Origin: Rhodospirillales bacterium
GTDB lineage: Bacteria > Pseudomonadota > Alphaproteobacteria > Geminicoccales > Geminicoccaceae
Reading direction: 5' to 3'
Length of the DNA stretch: 19,139 bases
Assembly (NCBI GenBank): GCA_007131045.1
Contig: SLRI01000384.1
Span: forward strand, 1-19,139
The notes under the pieces were generated by a model. It ran no database searches. It was given only the letters and a program-made list of their open reading frames with translations, and was not told the origin of the DNA. A program made the position numbers and the translations under genes. Positions 16,446-19,139 of the stretch are shown piece by piece; position 1 is the stretch's first letter; each line of letters begins with the position of its first letter.

Positions 16446-17437
16446 GCAGCGCACCTCCAGACCTCGGGTCCCCGGCAGACCTCGGGTCCCCGGGCGGCGC
16501 CGGCCGGTGCCTGTTCGTCGTCATCGGCGAGGCGGACGGCGGCGCGCAGCCGTGCCGAGCGGGCGCGTGGGTTGCGGGCCACCTCGGATTCTGCGGGCTT
16601 GACGACCTTGCGCTCCAGCCAGCGCAACTTGGGCCGGGAAGTGGCGAGGAGCGGCACGTGGCGGGACGGCTTGGCACGGCGCTCGCTCAGCTCGTCGACG
16701 AAGCGCTTGATCCGCCGATCCTCTAGGCTGTGGAACGCCACCAGGACGAGGCGGCCGCCGGGGCGCAAGAGGTCGAGGCTCTGGCCCAGCAGCCGGTCGA
16801 TTTCGCCGAGCTCGTCGTTGACCGCGAGCCGGAGCGCCTGGAACACCTGGGTCGCCGGTGTCCGGCCGGGCTTCACCCGGCGTTTGGTCGCAGCAATCAG
16901 GGAGGCGAGCTCGGCCGTCGTGGTGATCGGCTGTTCGGCCCGCCGTCTGACGATGGCGCGGGCGATGCGACCGGCCTCGGGCTCCTCGCCGAGCTCGAAA
17001 AAGAGACGGGCGAGCGCGCTTTCGTCCGACCGGGCGACGAGCTCGGCTGCGGTTTCGCCGGCGTTGCCCATCCGCATGTCGAGCGGGCCTTCGGCCTGAA
17101 AGGAAAAGCCGCGCTCGGGCTCGTCGAGCTGGAAGGAGGAGACGCCGAGGTCGGCGACCAGTCCGTCGACAGCGCTGATGCCGATCCGGGCCAGGTGTTC
17201 GGCGAGCTCGCCGAACCGGCCCTCGAGCATGGTGAAGCGCGGCTCGGCGGCGGCCAGGGCGCGGCCACGGGCGACGGCTGCGGGGTCGCGGTCGAGGCCG
17301 ATCACCCGACAGTCGGCAGCAGCGAGGATCGCGCGACTGTAGCCGCCACCGCCGAAAGTCGCATCGACGACGACATCGCCCTCGGCCGGTGCCAAGGCCC
17401 GCAGCATCGCATCGAGCAGCACCGGGGCATGGCTCAT
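16442..17437 (-). CDS. rsmH: 16S rRNA (cytosine1402-N4)-methyltransferase RsmH (MraW)
   Basis: SAM-dependent methyltransferase that modifies N4 of C1402 in the ribosomal P site. It is traditionally the second gene of dcw clusters. It has 331 residues. Signatures are MSHAPVLLDAML (1-12), the SAM-binding VDATFGGGGYS (24-34), VIGLDRDP (45-52), ADLGVSSFQLD (95-105), GPLDMRM (117-123) and the LVAFHSLEDRRIKRF block. The ATG at 17437 has GGGAGGTG just upstream. The same frame is open for a further 93 codons or so, but those show no family similarity. The last residues (RGPEVCRGPEVWRCAA) are encoded by an 18-base tandem duplication. It is the first protein gene of the cluster here; mraZ, which normally precedes it, is not recognisable. 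Confidence 0.97.
   Translation of the reverse strand: MSHAPVLLDAMLRALAPAEGDVVVDATFGGGGYSRAILAAADCRVIGLDRDPAAVARGRALAAAEPRFTMLEGRFGELAEHLARIGISAVDGLVADLGVSSFQLDEPERGFSFQAEGPLDMRMGNAGETAAELVARSDESALARLFFELGEEPEAGRIARAIVRRRAEQPITTTAELASLIAATKRRVKPGRTPATQVFQALRLAVNDELGEIDRLLGQSLDLLRPGGRLVLVAFHSLEDRRIKRFVDELSERRAKPSRHVPLLATSRPKLRWLERKVVKPAESEVARNPRARSARLRAAVRLADDDEQAPAGAARGPEVCRGPEVWRCAA
16458..16493 (-). repeat. Perfect 18-base tandem duplication at the rsmH 3' end
   Basis: The unit CAGACCTCGGGTCCCCGG (plus strand) occurs twice with no gap, at 16458-16475 and 16476-16493. It is in frame in rsmH and encodes RGPEVC then RGPEVW, the last residue differing only because of the following base. The copy nearest ftsL borders its GGAGG ribosome site. 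Confidence 0.9.
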
Positions 17438-17802
17438 TCGGGCACCTCCCCAGCCATGTCGCACCTCGACAGGTCGGCGCTCGGCATTTCGGTCGCCGAC
17501 GAGGCGGTGGACGGCGAGGCGGCCCTGGACATGACGGCGTCGCCGCCGTATCCGGCTCTTGCGAGCCTCGCACGAACGCTCCACAAGCTGCGCTCGAGGG
17601 TGTGCACCCGGCATGTCGTAACGCTGTCCCCAACCGAGCGCTCCGATGCGTTCACGGGGGACGTCGAAACTTCCCATGGAGAGCGAGAACACGATCCGAA
17701 CCCTATAATAAATCTACTGCTCATCAGCTTTCGCCATCCCGCTCCGGTTCAAGCTGCGCTGCCCCGACCCCGGTCGCCCGGACCGGCGACCTCTGTAATC
17801 TT
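17438..17802 (-). other. Long leader in front of rsmH; no recognisable mraZ
   Basis: About 360 bases between the best promoter and the rsmH start. All three minus-strand frames are open over much of the GC-rich part (17440-17690), which reflects base composition more than coding. One frame (17434-17724) ends in an ATGA overlap with rsmH, so a small coupled gene cannot be excluded, but its translation matches nothing I know. None of the frames shows the MraZ motifs (an N-terminal NKLDAKGRV-like box and its later repeat). A short open frame with a GGAG site, MAKADEQ (17714-17737), lies near the start of the leader. Confidence 0.45.
17772..17791 (-). promoter_or_regulatory. Stem-loop at the 5' end of the predicted rsmH transcript
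   Basis: On the minus strand GGTCGCC, a 6-base loop GGTCCG, then GGCGACC make a perfect 7-bp GC-rich stem. It would start within about 5-10 bases of the predicted transcription start. No T-run follows, so it is not a standard terminator. It could stabilise the 5' end of the mRNA or act as an operator palindrome. Confidence 0.45.
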
Positions 17803-17832
17803 ATTCTACTATCACGCGAATACTGATTGCAA
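17803..17832 (-). promoter_or_regulatory. Candidate main promoter of the dcw operon
   Basis: Minus-strand -35 TTGCAA (17827-17832), 18-base spacer, -10 TAGAAT (17803-17808, five of six to TATAAT). Transcription would start near 17796 and run into rsmH. It sits in an AT-richer pocket of an otherwise GC-rich window. It is the best sigma-70-like match I see upstream of rsmH; function is inferred. Confidence 0.55.
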
Positions 17833-17947
17833 GCGGTAAATTATCGATCAGACGGTGAAAAACAGCCTCACAGTAGAACGAATGATTTGCGGAGCTCGAA
17901 GCTCTACTTGTAACGATGCCATTTCGTTTGCCCGTTCAGGTTGCATG

Positions 17948-17976
17948 AGACTACCCGCCGCCTCGCCTACGGTCAA
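17948..17976 (-). promoter_or_regulatory. Second candidate promoter upstream of the dcw operon
   Basis: Minus-strand -35 TTGACC (17971-17976), 17-base spacer, -10 TAGTCT (17948-17953). The -35 matches five of six consensus bases; the -10 is weaker. It points towards rsmH. Confidence 0.35.
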
Positions 17977-18042
17977 GGTCCGGTGTTTCAGGTGCCACGC
18001 CAAAGAGTTTTCGTAACTTACTGAAACAATATACCGTCGGCG

Positions 18043-18048
18043 TGTCAA
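18043..18048 (-). promoter_or_regulatory. Consensus -35 box TTGACA next to a DnaA box
   Basis: A perfect TTGACA on the minus strand, 9 bases downstream of a DnaA box. The -10 at 17-base spacing would be TTCAGT (18020-18025), which is poor. TATATT lies too close. It may be part of a DnaA-controlled promoter, but the pair is not convincing by itself. Confidence 0.25.
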
Positions 18049-18057
18049 GAATAATTC

Positions 18058-18066
18058 TGTGGATAA
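18058..18066 (-). promoter_or_regulatory. DnaA box 1
   Basis: TTATCCACA on the minus strand, identical to the strongest E. coli DnaA box. It has the same orientation as the second box. Confidence 0.6.
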
Positions 18067-18090
18067 GTATTGGAGAAACCGCCAAGAAGC

Positions 18091-18099
18091 TGTGGATAA
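18091..18099 (-). promoter_or_regulatory. DnaA box 2
   Basis: A second TTATCCACA, starting 33 bases from the first (about three helical turns), flanked by AGCT on both sides. It lies between rnpB and the dcw promoter region. Confidence 0.6.
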
Positions 18100-18171
18100 A
18101 GCTGGAATGCCGCGGCTTCGAGAGGTGCTGGCGAGCCGGACGGGAGCGGCCCTCGATCAGCTGTGGCGACA

Positions 18172-18187
18172 GGCTCGGGTGCGAGCC
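18172..18187 (-). terminator. Possible terminator hairpin after rnpB
   Basis: On the minus strand GGCTCG, loop CACC, CGAGCC, starting one or two bases after the predicted rnpB 3' end. No T-run follows, so intrinsic termination would be weak. It may instead protect or define the 3' end for processing. Confidence 0.35.
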
Positions 18188-18188
18188 C

Positions 18189-18611
<423 letters not shown>

Positions 18612-18615
18612 CTGG

Positions 18616-19139
18616 TCATGTAGGCGGGTCGCCGCCCCGGCACAAGCCGGCGACGGCGGCGATGGCGCCCATGGTTTCGGGATCGAGCTTCCCGTCGACC
18701 CTGGCTTGGCGCCAGTGCCGCTGGAAGGCCGCGACGATTTGGGCGGGTTGGGTATTCGGCAGGTCGAAGCGGTAGCCGATGCTAGCGAGCGCACCTAGGG
18801 CCGAGGCCGTAGCGACGGGTCGCGGTGCGACCACTTCGGGCCAGATGCCGATGCCGTGGGTCGCGAGTTCGGCCCAGGGAAAGAGTTCGCCGGGGTCGAT
18901 CTTGCGGGCCGGGGCGACGTCGCTGTGCGCGATGACGGCAGCGGGCGCCAGCTGGTGGCGATCGAGAATCGCGCCGGCGAGGTCGATCAAGGCCGTGACT
19001 TGCGGTTGCGGGAAGGCGCGGTAGCCCCAGTCGTGACCCGGATTGACCAGCTCGATGCCGATCGAGTGGCCGTTGACGTCGTCGATCGGACCCCATGCCG
19101 CCAGCCCGGCGTGCCAGGCGCGCCGCTCCTCGGGGACCA
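18616..19139 (-). CDS. N-acetylmuramoyl-L-alanine amidase, AmpD/AmiD type (3' part)
   Basis: Zinc amidase that cuts the bond between MurNAc and L-alanine in peptidoglycan fragments, acting in wall turnover or recycling. The frame is open to the right edge; about 173 codons are visible. The fragment has RAWHAG (a zinc histidine), NGHSIGIELVNPGHDWGYR with the conserved catalytic-type glutamate, and AHSDVAPARKIDPGELFPW with the second His and the Asp zinc ligands. It ends in a region resembling a peptidoglycan-binding domain (about the last 50 residues: IGYRFDLP, IVAAFQRHWR, VDGKLDPETMGAI). That two-domain layout is closer to AmiD than to cytosolic AmpD, but the N-terminus, which would show a signal or lipoprotein sequence, is outside the window. 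The first zinc ligand is also missing from view. The stop codon is about 5 bases from the rnpB 5' end. Confidence 0.92.
   Translation of the reverse strand, partial: VPEERRAWHAGLAAWGPIDDVNGHSIGIELVNPGHDWGYRAFPQPQVTALIDLAGAILDRHQLAPAAVIAHSDVAPARKIDPGELFPWAELATHGIGIWPEVVAPRPVATASALGALASIGYRFDLPNTQPAQIVAAFQRHWRQARVDGKLDPETMGAIAAVAGLCRGGDPPT
18617..18645 (-). promoter_or_regulatory. Candidate rnpB promoter inside the amidase gene end
   Basis: Minus-strand -35 TTGTGC (18640-18645), 17-base spacer, -10 TACATG (18617-18622). A start 6-7 bases downstream falls at 18610-18611, exactly where helix P1 begins. Both boxes match only about half the consensus, so the support is mainly positional. The -10 overlaps the amidase stop codon. 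Confidence 0.4.

Noticed and set aside
17434..17724. 96-codon frame ending in an ATGA overlap with rsmH, considered as a small gene or mraZ remnant
   Set aside because: All three frames here are open, no MraZ motif is visible, and its ribosome site is weak. I kept it only as a possibility within the leader finding.
17895..17907. Short palindrome GAGCTCGAAGCTC in the rnpB-rsmH spacer
   Set aside because: A 5-bp stem with a 3-base gap is too small to be notable and has no supporting context.
17848..18048. 66-codon open frame on the minus strand between rnpB and rsmH
   Set aside because: It needs a TTG start that is itself part of a TTGACA -35 box, has no ribosome site, spans a promoter-like region and resembles no family I know.
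18058..18099. Calling this region an oriC outright
   Set aside because: Only two DnaA boxes are visible, with no clear cluster, no obvious AT-rich unwinding block, and no origin-linked gene in the window.

Overview
The window carries a nearly complete division and cell wall (dcw) cluster from a high-GC Gram-negative bacterium. Every gene I can support lies on the minus strand, so transcription runs from right to left. Several traits point to Alphaproteobacteria: the gene order, the MurE motif for meso-diaminopimelate, a type A RNase P RNA, and an AmpD/AmiD-type amidase just upstream of rnpB and the dcw cluster. A Rhodospirillales-like member is my best guess, inferred from protein flavour and GC content, not from a search.

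Region by region, in transcription order: a 3' fragment of an AmpD/AmiD-like N-acetylmuramoyl-L-alanine amidase (18616-19139); the RNase P RNA gene rnpB (about 18189-18611), whose 5' end nearly abuts the amidase stop codon; about 750 bases without a convincing protein gene (17438-18188), holding two perfect DnaA boxes, two or three candidate promoters and a leader hairpin; then rsmH, ftsL, ftsI, murE, murF, mraY, murD, ftsW, murG, murC, murB, ddl, ftsQ, ftsA and the first 327 codons of ftsZ, which runs off the left edge.

The products act together. MurB, MurC, MurD, MurE, Ddl and MurF build the UDP-MurNAc-pentapeptide (MurA is not here). MraY and MurG convert it to lipid II. FtsW polymerises it and FtsI cross-links it at the septum. 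FtsL and FtsQ are membrane scaffold proteins, and FtsA tethers FtsZ filaments to the membrane. RsmH methylates 16S rRNA. The amidase trims wall peptides outside this pathway.

The cluster is very compact: eight junctions are 4-base ATGA stop/start overlaps and the others are a few bases apart, except for the 131-base ftsA-ftsZ gap. The main departures from the textbook layout are: no recognisable mraZ in front of rsmH, replaced by a long leader; paired DnaA boxes upstream of the cluster; a cysteine-rich, divergent FtsA; and small in-frame repeats in rsmH and ftsQ. I found no transposon, CRISPR array, tRNA or clearly novel system.
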